64,000 bases of DNA, from assembly GCA_022497155.1 (NCBI GenBank), contig MU385729.1, positions 372,001 to 436,000 of the forward strand. The letters run 5' to 3'. The translations under genes and the position numbers were made by a program. The notes beneath the pieces are model-generated. The model made no database searches. It saw only the letters and a program-made list of their open reading frames with translations, and had not been told where the DNA came from. This DNA comes from Whalleya microplaca. Taxonomy: Eukaryota; Ascomycota; Sordariomycetes; Xylariales; Xylariaceae. Shown in pieces: positions 35,540 through 48,158 of this stretch (the first letter of the stretch is position 1; each line of letters opens with the position of its first letter).

Positions 35540-36776
35540 ATGCGGCTTATTATCCGTGACGACTCGGAGACTGCTAGCTCCTATGTTGCAAATTACATCA
35601 TAGACAGAATCCAACATTTCAATCCTACTCCATCGTATCCCTTCGTGCTTGGTCTACCCACAGGCTCAAGTCCCCTTGGCGTATACAGAATCTTAGTCGA
35701 GAAGTACAAGGCTGGGTTGGTAGGTGCTCATTAGGTCAAGCGAGTCCTAGACTGGCAGCTAATAAGTTGTCATTAGATCTCATTTGAAAATGTTGTCACA
35801 TTCAACATGGTATAACATAGTAGCACCTATTCATAAGTATTCAAAGCCTAATATCTATACAGGATGAATATGTCGGGATTCCTCGCGATCATCCTGAGAG
35901 CTACCATTCGTTCATGTGGAAGCACTTCTTCTCTCACGTCAACGTGAAGCCCGAAAACGTACACATCCTCAACGGCAATGCACCGAACTTGGAAGCAGAG
36001 TGCGTGGAGTACGAGGCGAAGATCAAGCAAGCGGGAGGCATTGACTTGTTTTTGGGCGGTATAGGAGAAGATGGTCACATCGCCTTCAACGAGCCAGGCT
36101 CTAGCCTGGCGTCAAGGACGCGTGTCAAGACACTGGCGTACGATACCATCCTGGCCAACTCCCGCTTCTTTGACAACGATATCGATAAAGTTCCTAAGAT
36201 GGCTTTGACCGTTGGAGTCCAGACTGTGTTAGAGGCGAGGGAGGTTGTCGTGGTCATATTAGGTGCCCGCAAGGCACTCGCCCTGCAGCGATGCATCGAG
36301 CAGGGTGTCAACCACATGTGGACACTTTCGAGCCTCCAACTACACCCCCACCCCATGATCGTGTGTGACGAGGACGCGACGCTCGAGCTACAGGTCAAGA
36401 CTGTCAAGGTAAGCATATCACCGAGACGAAACCTAGCGTTCATTATCTAATGTTTTCATCATAGTATTTTAAGAGCATTGAAAAAGTAGCTAAGGAACAA
36501 GGCTTCGAGCAGATCCTACCGTCAAAGATCCGAACTGGACCAGGTCCAGTGCCAAAGACGGTCATTGACGAGGTACAATCTCCCACAATTGTTGCACCCC
36601 AGCCTATGACGTCTCGTCTGTTGCGTGCAACGCCAGCGACTGAGTATCCGGTACGATCTGTATCTCCCGACTTGGTCCCGGATCGAATGGCCGATCGTGT
36701 CGGTATACCGGACATCTCGAGGAGATTGACGCCACAACCTGAGCAACAGCAACGACTGACTAGCGTTGGAGCGTAA
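35540..36776 (+). CDS. dam1: glucosamine-6-phosphate deaminase
   Basis: Predicted cytosolic enzyme converting glucosamine-6-phosphate to fructose-6-phosphate and ammonia, the last step of GlcNAc catabolism (NagB in bacteria). 356 residues; exons 35540-35719, 35777-35809 (only 33 nt), 35863-36408 and 36465-36776. The NagB core is very well kept: FNMDEYVGIP with Asp72, and [27 protein letters not shown] with Asp141, His143 and Glu148. These have the same residue numbers as the E. coli catalytic residues. The 11-codon exon is required to supply [11 protein letters not shown] before DEYVG. After the core (about residue 265) a Pro/Ser/Arg-rich tail of about 90 residues is added that bacterial NagB lacks. 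The stop follows GC-GTAAGTAT, which resembles a donor site, so an extra short 3' exon cannot be excluded. Confidence 0.95.
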
Positions 36777-39288
36777 GTATAAGTCTGAGAAACAGAACGG
36801 AGTTGAAGATTGACTTGATAGTTTGAATGGTGCTCAGCTGAATGGCTTGCCAGACAAATGATAAATCGGAATTTGGAACGGGAATCAGGTACGGGGGTAT
36901 CTATTCATTGTTAATTAGAAATTGACGCCCAATGTACAAGGCCCAAAGCCCAGTATTACCGTGGGCCATGATATGGAAGGAGGCATACTGATTATGGAAG
37001 AAAAACTAGGCATATTGACTCCGTTGTGCCAACCGTGTAATTGATAGGCTTACATACTTATGTATGTTGGTGACAGCGTTGTTTAACAAAAGAAACATGT
37101 ATATATTGCTGCACATACGATAGAAGTTAGATACCCAGATACAATATACAATTATGTAAATCTCTAGTGAAGCCTGTTTTAGTAACCAATGCATCCATGA
37201 AAGTGATTGCTACGAAATGCGCCATTTTCCATCCAGTGGTAATATGTTGAAATTGTCCAAACCTTACAGCTTAGCATGTTAGTCCATATTGCTGATTCTC
37301 ACCATGACAGATGTCACTAGACGGATGACCTCTTATGACCCTTTATGATCGATCCAGTGGATATAAATATCTGGCATCACGACTCACAACGCGCAAGTAT
37401 ACCACACTGACTTAGTTATCTGAACACCAAGTCTCTAAAGTCACCGTGGTTGACAAGTTCACTACTACGACTCACTTGACAACATGAAGGGTTGCACGTT
37501 AGATATCCTAAGATACAGCTCTGCTCGTAAGAAAGCCGGATTTTCTACCTCGCGGTCGTTGCTCAATTCGGCTTAGAATGCAGAACCTCCGTGTTATCTG
37601 AGGCGACTTGCCTCCACCGCGAAAGATCGCGCTTTTGTCGTTGCGGGCGTGCTTATCGGTGAACCCATCAACCACGGACTCTGGACCTTGTATTCGCCGA
37701 TTGTCCTAGGTAGCAAGGCTAGGACCAAGTGGTGCATTCCATCAGGACCGATACGAGCGGGGGCTTAGATCAGGACCACGCGCGCGGATAGCAAGCTGAA
37801 CAGGAAGGTTACCTTTCTCTGACACTCTTGGGTGGCTGTCTTCCATCTATTGGGCGTCAAAGAGAACAAACATACGAAATATATCGAAATGAAATAGCAT
37901 GAATGGTTTTCAGTAGAGACATTCTATATACTGATGCAACAATCGTAAAATTAATCTGTACTGATATCTTTAAGTGGTGAATCTCTCGGTGAGTTATAAA
38001 AAGGAGGGCTAGACTGTTCGGTTACAGTCTGTCCCAATGGGAGTTATGTTATTACCTAGATAAGGGTATCTGCCAAGAGGTGACATGAGCCTATAGGGAA
38101 GCGTAAGCCCGCTATAATCATGAACAGCATTTTGATTGTTCCCTCCTAACCTACACCACAACAAACTCTTCAGCAGCATGCGACGTAACAACGAAAGGGA
38201 TTGAAATAGCTCCGCACGCGAGAATTATCTAGGAAAGAATCCTTCCTTAGCCATAGTTTTGATTCAACACAAAAACTTAATCTTCCTTCCGGAGGCAGTG
38301 CCGTTATTGCAATAAAAGCCAGCAATCCAAAAGAGGAACGTATCACACGATAGGAACCTCGTCGATCTTATCAGTACCTAGATAGTATTGCGGAGTAAAG
38401 TTAAGATCAGGGTTCCCTGACGTGGGGAAACTTGGCAAGGCTGCAGTAGACATCGCAATAGTTTCTACATAGTAGGTTAGGCCTCGATATTTTCCTAGAT
38501 AACTTCAAGTCAGTATCTTGGAATCGAGCTACTGATATCTCTATCGTATCTCCACCCCTGGATTCCTGCCCAAGTCAAGTGGCCGCTAGGACGGGGACCT
38601 GCAGGACGTTATTTATTTTGTCTCTGAATTCCCACCATGTCTCGACACCTCATTGGCCAGAACCACCAAGGAGGGTGTTCAGCTTCCCAGACGTCCAGTG
38701 ACACCTGCGAATCGTGATGGTGATCGGCCCCCGCACTCTATCGCTGATCTGCCCGTCCCCCCAATACCCAATAGCTCATTGCCGCGGCAGAGAGACCGAG
38801 ACACAACCAAAATTCAATCTTGTGCCAATGTGTCTGTGTGTTCACCCAACCCTGGTTGCCCGCTACGGAGCATGTGATTGCTTCTTGACCCCAAGCTGAC
38901 CCCAACTCGCTGCTCTCTGATGTCACCGGTCACTGTTTTGCTGCACGCGACTACGTAGTTTTGGCATTCCTATCCGTACCTTGCTGCCTGGCTGCCGGCA
39001 TGATGGCTTCCGGATGCAAGGTCCGACGCTTAGAAGCTTGTCATGCGTGGCTAGCTGACTGCTGAGCTTGTTTTTGCGAGTATAAAAAGCGTAGTTATCG
39101 ACGTCGACGTTGCATTTCCAAGAGGGGAAGAGACCTAGACCGGCATGCGGAAAGCCCATCCTGTACCGGGTTTTCCTTCTGTTCTGGTCTCATAAAGCTT
39201 AAGTAGCGACGAGACAAGCATCTGTATCTTAAACTCAAATGCCTTGAAGCGAGGTTGGTTCAAGTAGCAGACCACATATACCGTTGCA
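36777..39288. other. 2.5-kb intergenic region, mostly empty
   Basis: Largely AT-rich and without supported genes. A GC-richer block at about 37480-37800 follows a TATA-like element and is listed separately. The last 400 bases are presumably the ceramidase promoter. Confidence 0.5.
37359..37680 (+). other. possible small gene with TATA-type promoter, unresolved
   Basis: GATATAAATA near 37360 is followed about 120 bases later by an ATG at 37483 in a leader-like context (CACTTGACAACATGAAGG). The frame runs 29 codons to TAG. A GTAAGA..CTTAG interval of 50 bp could be an intron, giving a 42-residue, Cys-containing peptide. Alternatively, reading past the TAG in the same frame gives 62 further open codons, as in a broken gene. 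No similarity is recognised. Confidence 0.2.
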
Positions 39289-41772
39289 ATGGCCCCGAGT
39301 TATCCCCCAAGACATACAGCGCCGAGGCGGTCAATCTTCACCTCCCTCTCGATAGTGTCGATTTTTGTTCTCGGCGCGTTCTTTGTGACGCGATTTGGTC
39401 TTCCGGCACCACGGCACGCTTTCAATTTCCAACATGCTGCCCGCGTGGGCCCCCGGCCGGAATCGAAGACGAGGGCAGAGGCGACGGGTGACAAGTATCT
39501 CATCGGTGTAGGGAAAGCTGATATAACCGGCCCTGTGGTTGAGATTAACTTCGCGGGCTACGCCGATCTCTCTCAGACCGGCACTGGCCTTCGGCAGCGC
39601 ATCCACTCGCGGGCGTTTATAATTGGAGATGTCAACAATCCGGAAGACCGATTTGTATATCTGGTGCTTGACACACAATCTGGTGATACAGCTATGCGGT
39701 TTGGCATCCTGGAAGGCCTTGCTGCGCTGGGTGACGAGTACTCCGTATATGGCCAGGGAAATGTTGCCGTCACTGGGACACATTCTCACGCCGGTCCCGG
39801 GGCTTGGTTTAACTATCTACTCCCGCAGATCACAAGCTTAGGATTTGACAAACAAAGCTATCAGGCCATAGTTGATGGTGCTGTTCTGTCAATTAAGCGA
39901 GCCCACGAGTCTTTGGCCGAGGTAGGGAGAACTATACGTAAGGAAATCAATCTTGGAGGCTAACTGCTTTATAATAGGGTTATCTCGATTTTGGTATAGT
40001 TGGAAACTTCCGTCTCCGAGGTTAGCCTAACAGATATTGATAGGGACGGTGAACATCACGGACGGCAATCTGAGTCGAAGCTTGTATGCCTACATGGCCA
40101 ACCCTGCCGAAGAACGAGCGCAATACACCGACGATGTCGACAAGGAAATGACAGTGCTCAGGTTCCAGCGCGCATCAGACAGCAAGAACATTGGGATTCT
40201 GACGTGGTATGCTGTCCACGGAACATCGATCTACCAAAATAGTACCCATGTTGCTGGTGATAATAAGGGAGTTGCAGAGCTTATGTTTGAGAAAGCCATG
40301 GAGGGCGAAGAGTCAGCTGCGGAAGGGTTCGTCGCAGGGTTTTCTCAAGCAAATGTTGGAGATACCACTCCTAATACTCTCGGCGCATGGTAAGTATAGC
40401 TTCTATATAAAGTGAATCTATTAAGTGTGCTAATATGGCGTAAAGGTGCGATGATGGATCGGGTGACCAGTGTAGCTTGGAGAATAGCACTTGTGCAGAC
40501 GGCAAATCGCAATCTTGTCATGGTCGAGGACCGGCCTTTACCAAACTCGATCTTGGAATCGCGAGTTGCTACGAGATCGGCAAGCGTCAGTACGACGGGG
40601 CTAGATCCGTTTACGTAAGGTCGAACCGCTGTCTGCTGCAATAGATTATGGCTCACATCTTTTAGGATTCGCTCGGTTCAGCTGGCACTTCCGTGGTTGG
40701 TTCTACTGTGAAGTCATTACATTTCTACCACGACATGAGCTTTTGGAATTTCCAATTGGAAAACGGCACCGAAGTACAGACATGTCCCGCGGCACTAGGG
40801 TATTCGTTCGCTGCTGGCACATCAGATGGGCCGGGCGCATTTGACTTTACGCAAGGCGACTCAGGAGAACCGAGTGCAAGCCCGGTCTGGGAAGTGGTGA
40901 AGAGTTTGCTTCGCGCTCCGTCGCCCGAGCAGAACGCATGCCAGGCTCCCAAGCCCGTTCTCCTTGACGTCGGCGAGTTGTCCGAGCCGTACCCCTGGAC
41001 GCCAAACATCATCGACGTCCAACTGTTGCGGGTCGGGCAGTTCGTGATTATCATCAGCCCCAGCGAAGCAACAACGATGGCCGGTCGCAGGTGGCGCGCC
41101 GCTGTCAAGGCTGCTGCGGCGGACTTGACCGATACGGACCCGAAGGTCGTGCTGGGCGGCCCAGCAAACACTTATGCACACTATTTGACTACACCAGAAG
41201 AGTACGGCATCCAGCGGTACGAAGGAGCGAGCACGCTCTTCGGCCAGTGGGAACTGCCCGCGTACATTAACCTCACCGTCAGCAACATCCAATATCTAGC
41301 CCCTGATTCCAGCAGTTCTCCCGACGCCGGTCCGACGCCCCCTGATAATCGTAAAGACAGCCTGTCCTTCATCACTGGTGTAGTCCAAGATAATGCGCCA
41401 CTGGGAAAGTCGTTCGGAGACTGTACGACCCAACCGTCATCGACGTACACTCGCGGTGCTGTCATAAACGCCACATTCGTCGGCGCTAACCCACGGAATA
41501 ACCTCCGCCTAGAAGATACTTATGGCGCAATTGAGAAGCAGGACGGCGACACATGGACACAGGTTAGGGACGATACGGACTGGTCCCTGGTCTACACGTG
41601 GACGCGCACAGACACGATACTGGGCTACAGCGAGGTCGTCATCAGCTGGGAAAGCGAGGCCGATGCCGAACCAGGCACTTACAGAACGCGGTATTACGGC
41701 GACAGCAAGGCGTTAGTTGGGGGCGCTATTACGGCTTTTGAAGGGACGAGTAATACATTTACGCTTACGTGA
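39289..41772 (+). CDS. neutral/alkaline ceramidase
   Basis: Predicted 756-residue ceramidase, which hydrolyses ceramide to sphingosine and fatty acid. Exons 39289-39937, 40044-40389, 40446-40614 and 40666-41772. An N-terminal membrane segment at about 16-36 suggests a type II anchor or uncleaved signal in the secretory pathway. Family features: GKADITGPVVEINFAGYAD (75-93), VTGTHSHAGPGAW (metal-binding loop, 161-173), NYLLPQITSLGFDKQSYQAIVDG, YAVHGTSIYQ, GDNKG, and the Cys-rich insertion CDDGSGDQCSLENSTC. The conserved amidase hexapeptide, GDVSPN or GDTSPN in characterised members, here reads GDTTPN (322-327). Thr325 therefore sits where the catalytic Ser is expected. The C-terminal ~150 residues form the usual Ig-like domain. 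The first intron donor was placed at GTAAGG (39938), giving TIRTVNITDGNLSRS. Its role may be lipid turnover, with no evident link to the GlcNAc genes. Confidence 0.9.
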
Positions 41773-42051
41773 TAATAATGGTGTTAATAGGGCGTGAAGA
41801 AGATACCCATGTTCATCATTAAGTAATTTGGAGCGATGCGATAATGCTGACATTACGTTTCGGCCTTCAAGTCACGGAGACTATTTAGATTCTCGAGACA
41901 CATCCAGATGTTATGACAGTTTCAAGGCCGAGTCGATTATTCTTGAACTCAGGGGCAGCTCGACTTAATGCTACAACTCAGAAAAGGTACTGGGGCGTAC
42001 CCAAGCATATTATTATCTAATGGATTGCACATATAATCTCGCTAATCGAAG

Positions 42052-44722
42052 CTAAGAAACGCTAAGCGTGGTATTTGTTCGTAAATCCGTGCTCGAACTA
42101 CCAACGTAGATGGTGAACTTGCCAGGCTCGACCACATACTGCATGTTGATGTCCCAGAGGCCCAGATCTTCCACATTAAGGTCGATGCTCACGGACTTGG
42201 TCTCGCCGGCTGCTATCGGTACCTTAGAAAAGCCTTTGAGCTGGATATGAGGCACCACCACACTACTTATCATATCCTTGACGTACAGTTGCACCACCTC
42301 GGTGCCGTCGCGCGTAGAATTGTTCGTCACGTCCACAGTCACCGTCACGCGGTCGCTGACGGAGGCCGTGGACTGCGAGAGTGCGAGGTTTGAGTATACG
42401 AAAGTGCTGTATGATTTTCCGTAGCCAAACTGGGTGATTCTCGTCAGTACCCCAAAACAGTAGACATAACCCGTGCGGCTAAGGCAGGCGCAATAATATC
42501 AAGGGGGGTTGGATTACCTCATATAATGGCAATGGACTTGCAAGTACATAGTTATGCCCAAACTTCATCGAACCATCAGCGTAGACCTCGCCTGGGTCAG
42601 GATACGCCCGCGCCGAGTTAAGGTAATCATAGTAGATAGGCGTAGTGCCGACGTCGTAGGGGAACGAGACGGCCAGCCTACCAGACGGATTGGCGTCGCC
42701 GAAGAACACATCAGCGAGCGCGTGCCCGCCCTGCTCTGACGGATAGAACTGCTGGACTAGCGCAGCGGCCGCGTCCGAGATCCACGGCTCCGTGATCGGC
42801 TTGCCGGAGCTGAAGACCACGACGGTCGGCGTGCCCGTGTCGATGATTGCCCTCACGAGCGGAGCCATCGCGCCCACGAGATTCAGACTGTGGACGTCCA
42901 CGTGCTCTCCCGTCGTCGCGTTCAGGCCACCCCAGAGCTCGTCCTGGTCCCGGGACCAGGTGCCCACGACGACGATGGCTACTTCGGCCCCAGATGCTGC
43001 AGCGATAGCCTCGCTAAAGCCTGACTCGTCACTAGACCAGCGCTCGCATCCTTGAGCGTAAGTTACTGTGCCTGTGCTTGCTGCCATAATACCGTCGAGT
43101 GGTGTTACACCCCGGTACTGGGATCGATAGGGGACGTAGTCACCATACTAGAAGCGACGTCAGTTTCAGCTGGTCTTTCACGAGCCTGGTAACCTTACAT
43201 TCATGTAGCCGTGAGCCATCGGCCCTATGACGGCAATTCTGGCGTCTTTCTTCAGGGGAAGGACATTGTCATGGTTTTCTAGCAGAACGATGGATTCCGT
43301 ATCAAGCTGCCTCGCAAGTTCAATAATCTCGGGGGTGTTTATGTAATCGGACTGTTCCTCTTCAGGTACACCGGGAAAGGGGTTTTCGAACAGCCCTGCC
43401 TCGAATTTGGCACGCAGTTGTCGGGAGACTGCCTCGTCAACGACGTCGAGCGATAGCGTTCCCGACTCAATCATCTCGGGGATCTTCTCGAAATTGAAGG
43501 ATCCACCGCCCATCTCAACATCGTTCCCGGCTGGAAGTGCCTAGAGGAAATCATTAAAGTTTGTAGCGCAACGTTGAACTACAAGACTCACGAATTTGAC
43601 GACTGCCTCGGAATCTATGGGGTTGGACTCGCACATGGCGAAGTCCTTGCATAGTCGATCTGTGGCTCCCGCATCACTCATTACCTACGAGAGAGTTTGT
43701 GTCAGAATATGCAGGACCTAGTGAGAGGGGTTCTTACGAAATACTTGTAACCCCATTGCTCCCTTAGGATCTCAGTGAGGGTGTGTCTGTCCGCAACCGC
43801 AGGTACTCCGTCATAGCTGTGGTAAGCTGACATGATTGATAAGGCGCCGCCGTCCATAATGGCGCGCTTGAAAGGGGGCAAGTAAGTGGTGCGGAGTTCT
43901 CGCTCGCCTCCATGGACAGGGGCACAGTTGATGCCTTGCTCAGGTGTTGCGAAGGCAGCCTGTTCGGTTCAGCCTTCATTCCTCGTGAATCAAAATAGGG
44001 GCTCTCACAAAATGTTTGACCATAGCCGTGACATTACCTGATTGGAGGCCTTTGACATAAGCATAGGCAAGCTCCCCTGTCCTTTACCAAATATTAGCCT
44101 AGAATTGAGTCTACTCCAATGAGTGGACTCACAAATATCCATCCTCTCCAAAAGTCTCCTCCACACGGCCAAATCGCAGTTCACGGGCCAAGTCTGCTAG
44201 GGGTCCAAAGATGTTATTGACGCCAAGAGCCCGGGCCTCCTGAGCGATCGCCTTTGCCATTTTCTCAACCAGGGGCGGGTTGAAGGAACATGCATGGCCG
44301 ATGGGTGAGTTGAATATGGTAGCATTGGGTATGAGAAACCCGTGTATGCCTTCCGACTGGACCCAAGCAGGTATGCCCAGAGTTGTGTTTTCCATCAGGT
44401 AATCTTGACCAGTCTTGATACTATCACTGAGCATCTTCCAAGACACCGGAACGCCGACATAGAACTGGCCGGCTCGGTACTGCATGCTCCATTCGAGGCC
44501 AGTCTGATTGAAAGCGCCATTTGTGATATCAATCCAGTTCCTTAGGTCTCCTTGTACCAGCTGGGCCGTCTTGTCTTCAATGGTCATCCGTGACAATAAG
44601 TCAGCCACTCTGTCCTCGACAGCGGCACTTGGATCTTTATAGATCACGTTACTATCATTGCCTGGTGCTGTTTGTACCAGAGCAGCAAAGATTGGCATGC
44701 ATAATGATACAGAACAACGCAT
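42052..44722 (-). CDS. secreted glycoside hydrolase family 3 (beta-glucosidase / beta-xylosidase type)
   Basis: Predicted 775-residue exo-acting glycosidase with a probable N-terminal signal peptide (MRCSVSLCMPIFAALVQTAPG). Seven exons: 44722-44133, 44081-44009, 43959-43738, 43684-43592, 43540-43199, 43147-42518 and 42429-42052; all six introns (49-88 bp) have GT..AG ends and keep frame. GH3 features in order: LLSRMTIEDKTAQL, GIPAWVQSEGIHGF, FGPLADLARELRFGRVEETFGEDGYLTGE, MVKHFAAFATPEQG, MSAYHSYDGVPA, the nucleophile Asp299 in VMSDAGATD, the second (alpha/beta) domain (SIVLLENHDNVLPL, IAVIGPMAHG), and a C-terminal fibronectin III-like domain ending in FTIYVGSSSTDLR. Substrate cannot be fixed from sequence. 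The divergent GH31 alpha-xylosidase-like neighbour suggests xyloglucan or other plant wall oligosaccharides. Several Asn-X-Ser/Thr sites fit secretion. Confidence 0.9.
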
Positions 44723-45623
44723 CTTTGTTGACTGGTTGCGCAGAATATTCAATAGAGGACCACTACGCGTGGCTTTTTTTATAAAGCAAGCTACACTGAC
44801 TATACTCACCGTAACATTATGGCATATATAAACAATTGCGTACCCCTGGCTAGGACGGTCACATTTACACGCGAATCGATCATCCCAAACAGCGGGAGAG
44901 TCATCTCCGCACTAGATACCTCTCGAGTCGTATTGCCATTTTGCAGCAATAATGGATAATTCGTTTTGAGTTCACGATTGCTTCCTCGCCACCTTGTCCA
45001 GACTACTGGGTCGCTTTCCCGAAATCTCCAATGCTGTATGCAGGAACTCACCTACCAAATCCGGGGAAGAAAATTGGAGACAATGATGGGAGAGCTGGGG
45101 AAGAAGGAATAGGAATGGAGATCGTCGTTCAATTGGTGGGGGAAGATTCTGCCGGACTAGGCCAAGTGGATAGCAGCAACACTTACATGTCAACATCTCG
45201 TGAACAATTGGACCGACGCTCGTCTCTGATTTGTTTCTTTGGGTTCCTTCATCAATCCACTCTTCTCAGAGCTCATGTCATGTGCTGTATTATTATTGCT
45301 GTGGTTAGTCGCTGCACAATGCCACGGCATTAGAGATCACCCCGCTGTCGCAGACACGGTCCGGTATCCGTCTCGTCATTGTCTGCTATATAGGTTTTGA
45401 ATACGAGCCAGTGTATGCTGCACTAGGTAGCTATGTATTTGGACATAAGGGGCTGCATCCGATATGCGGCTACTGTTGGAGTCGAGCTTTCCTACATTAG
45501 TCTTAAACGTACATTCTGCGTCGTTTAGAGGTTCATCCATAATTTAGTTTCTTTTAGGATCGAGTACATAGCACTAGGTCCAATCCATAAGACAGTACAA
45601 GAACTATAATCACCATCATCATC
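44723..45623. promoter_or_regulatory. shared divergent promoter region, GH3 / GH31
   Basis: 900 bp without a gene between two divergently transcribed glycoside hydrolase genes. Presumed to contain both promoters. No specific operator was identified with confidence. Confidence 0.45.
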
Positions 45624-48158
45624 ATGAAGTTTCGCGATGGTATGTGGTTAGTCGCGGAGGGGATGCGAGTAGAATATGCCGAAGACGTTCATAGCATCAC
45701 ACAAACAGAGAAGGGGTTGAGCCTGCTGTGTCCTACGAGGAAAGTCATGAGACGTGGAGACACCCTGAATCTCAGTACATTAACCATTGTAAATATTCCA
45801 TGAAAACTCGAAGAGAAACGTCTTAATAACCATCTTAGGATATTGAAGCACCTTCTGATGGGATCTTGTCTGTTGAGACGACGCACTGGGCTGGCGCTGT
45901 GAACAAGGGTCCTCATTTTGACCTCTTCCCAGACGGACGACCCGAGTTCAAACATACAGTCCTTCAGAGTGGTAACGGCACGACTCTTAGTTCGGGCTCG
46001 CTAGCAGCAACTATACATCCAGATGAGCATACTTTCGACATACGATTCCACAGCTCAGATGGATCAAGGCACTTGACCTCTCTACTTGGGCGCAGCGTGG
46101 GCCTGGCTTATAACCCAGCAACGAGCAACCCGATGCAGACCGGAGACATGAGAGATTTCAAACACTACATATTCACTCAGACATCCCTAGGGGTCGGCGA
46201 ATCTGTCCACGGTCTCGGAGAGCGTTTTGGAGCCTTCAATAAAGTTGGGCAGTCGATATCACTATGGAATGCCGATGGAGGTACATCAAGTGATCAGGCA
46301 TACAAGAATGTCTCGTTCTGGCTTAGTTCGAAAGGATACGGGGTATTCATAGACACCCCGGGGAAGGTTGAACTGGAAATTGGAAGTGAGAGGTGCAGCC
46401 GCGTTCAGACAAGTGTTGAAGGCCAAAGACTTAAGTGGTACATCATATACGGCCCAACGCCGAAGGAGGTACTCTATCGGTACTCGATCCTGACTGGAAA
46501 GCCTAGCAAGGTGCCAAGTTGGAGCTATGGTCTTTGGCTCAGCACGAGCTTCACGACTAATTACGACGAGGCTACTGTCAATTCGTTTCTTGAAGGAATG
46601 AGGAAGCGGGATGTACAAGTAGACGTTTTCCACTACGACTGCTTCTGGATGAAAGTAAGGAATCCTTTCCGCCATATATGAGCTTGTTCTGAGATTTCGC
46701 AGGCCTTTACCTGGACAGATTTTGTCTTCGACTCCGAGAGATTTCCGGACCCTAAAGCACAAATTGCTCGTCTGAAGTCTTCTGGTCTAGTGAAGAAAGT
46801 TTGTGTGTGGATTAATCCCTATATTGCACAGCACGGCGCAGCTTTCAAGGAAGCGGCAGAAAACGGATACCTGGTCAAACGAAAGAACGGCGACATCTGG
46901 CAATGGGATCTTTGGCAGGCCGGTATGGGATTGGTAGATTTCACAAATCCGAAAGCTGTGGACTGGTATGTTGAATGCCTCAATGGACTATTCGACCAGG
47001 GTGTAGACTGTATCAAAACCGACTTCGGAGAGCGAATCCCGACGTTGGATGTAGAATGGTTTGACAAGACGGTTGATCCTCATAAGATGCACGTAAGTCC
47101 ACATCTTACACCAACACGCCTTGACTTTTACGAAACTTGTTAAGCTTCCTTGACCCCAAGAGTATATGCACGTTCTAATACAGAATCCACAGAACTACTA
47201 TGCCTTCCTATACAACAAAGTTGTGTACGAAGCCCTGCAAAAGCGATACGGGACTGAGGAAGCCGTTCTCTTCGCTCGCGCCGCATGCGCAGGTACGCAG
47301 AGATTTCCCCTAGTATGGGGCGGCGACTGCGAGTCGACACCGGAAGCGATGGCGGAGTCTGTGCGAGGGGGCCTAGGCCTAGGCCTATGCGGCTACGCGT
47401 TCTGGTCCAACGACATCGGCGGCTTCGAGGGCTCCCCGGCGCCGTGGATCTACAAGCGCTGGGTCGCGTTCGGGCTGCTGTGCTCGCACAGCCGCCTGCA
47501 CGGCAGCAGCTCGTATCGAGTCCCGTGGACCATCGACGGCGACGATGCGAGCAAAGAGGGGTGCTCGAGCACGCTTGCGACGTGGACGGCGCTTAAGAAC
47601 CGTCTTATGCCGTACCTTTTCGCCCAGGCCGCTGAAGCTGTCGAGCGCGGCCTCCCGCTCTCCCTTCGTGCGATGTGCCTAGAGTTTCCCGAAGACCCTA
47701 CGTCGTGGTATCTCGACCGGCAGTTCATGATCGGGAACAGCTTGCTAGCCGCGCCCGTGTTCGACGAATCAGGTGTAGTGGAGTTCTACTTACCCAAGGG
47801 CACGTGGACCTCGTTCTTTACCAACCAGACCCGCGATGGGCCAGGCTGGTTTAGAGAGAAGCACGACTTTGGGACCCTACCTTTGTACGTACGCGAGAAC
47901 ACTATCCTTGTGCTAGGCACGCGTGGAGTTCGAGGCGCTGTCTATGACTATGTCGAGGATGTGGACATCCGTCTTTATCACGCCAACGAAGGCGCGCAAG
48001 CTGTGCTGATCGACAGCGATGGAAAGACATTGGGTCTCCTGAAGCTCGGCGCTGGTGGTGTGCTCGCAGGCAAGGAGCTTCTCAAGGGGTCGTGGACAAT
48101 GAGCGACAGTGGTGACAATGTCCAGGAGTCGCATTTGCAGGGTATCGAATGGCTCTGA
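45624..48158 (+). CDS. GH31 alpha-xylosidase-like glycosidase
   Basis: Predicted 778-residue family-31 glycoside hydrolase, most like bacterial and fungal alpha-xylosidases (YicI type) that remove xylose from the non-reducing end of xyloglucan oligosaccharides. Exons 45624-45788, 45839-46654, 46703-47092 and 47193-48158. No signal peptide (MKFRDGMWLVAEGMRVEYAEDV), so probably intracellular. Key features: GLGERFGAFNKVGQ, DVFHYDCFWMK, INPYIAQHG, the nucleophile Asp434 in CIKTDFGERIP, HNYYAFLYNKVV, acid/base Asp502 in VWGGDCES, and GYAFWSNDIGGFEG. In the third intron the acceptor at 47192 was chosen over an in-frame one 12 bases upstream because it restores the family's MHNYY motif. Paired with the divergent secreted GH3 enzyme. 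Confidence 0.92.

Noticed and set aside
47181..47192. Alternative GH31 acceptor adding four residues (NPQN-type insertion)
   Set aside because: It is in frame but disrupts the family motif MHNYY, which the downstream acceptor restores.
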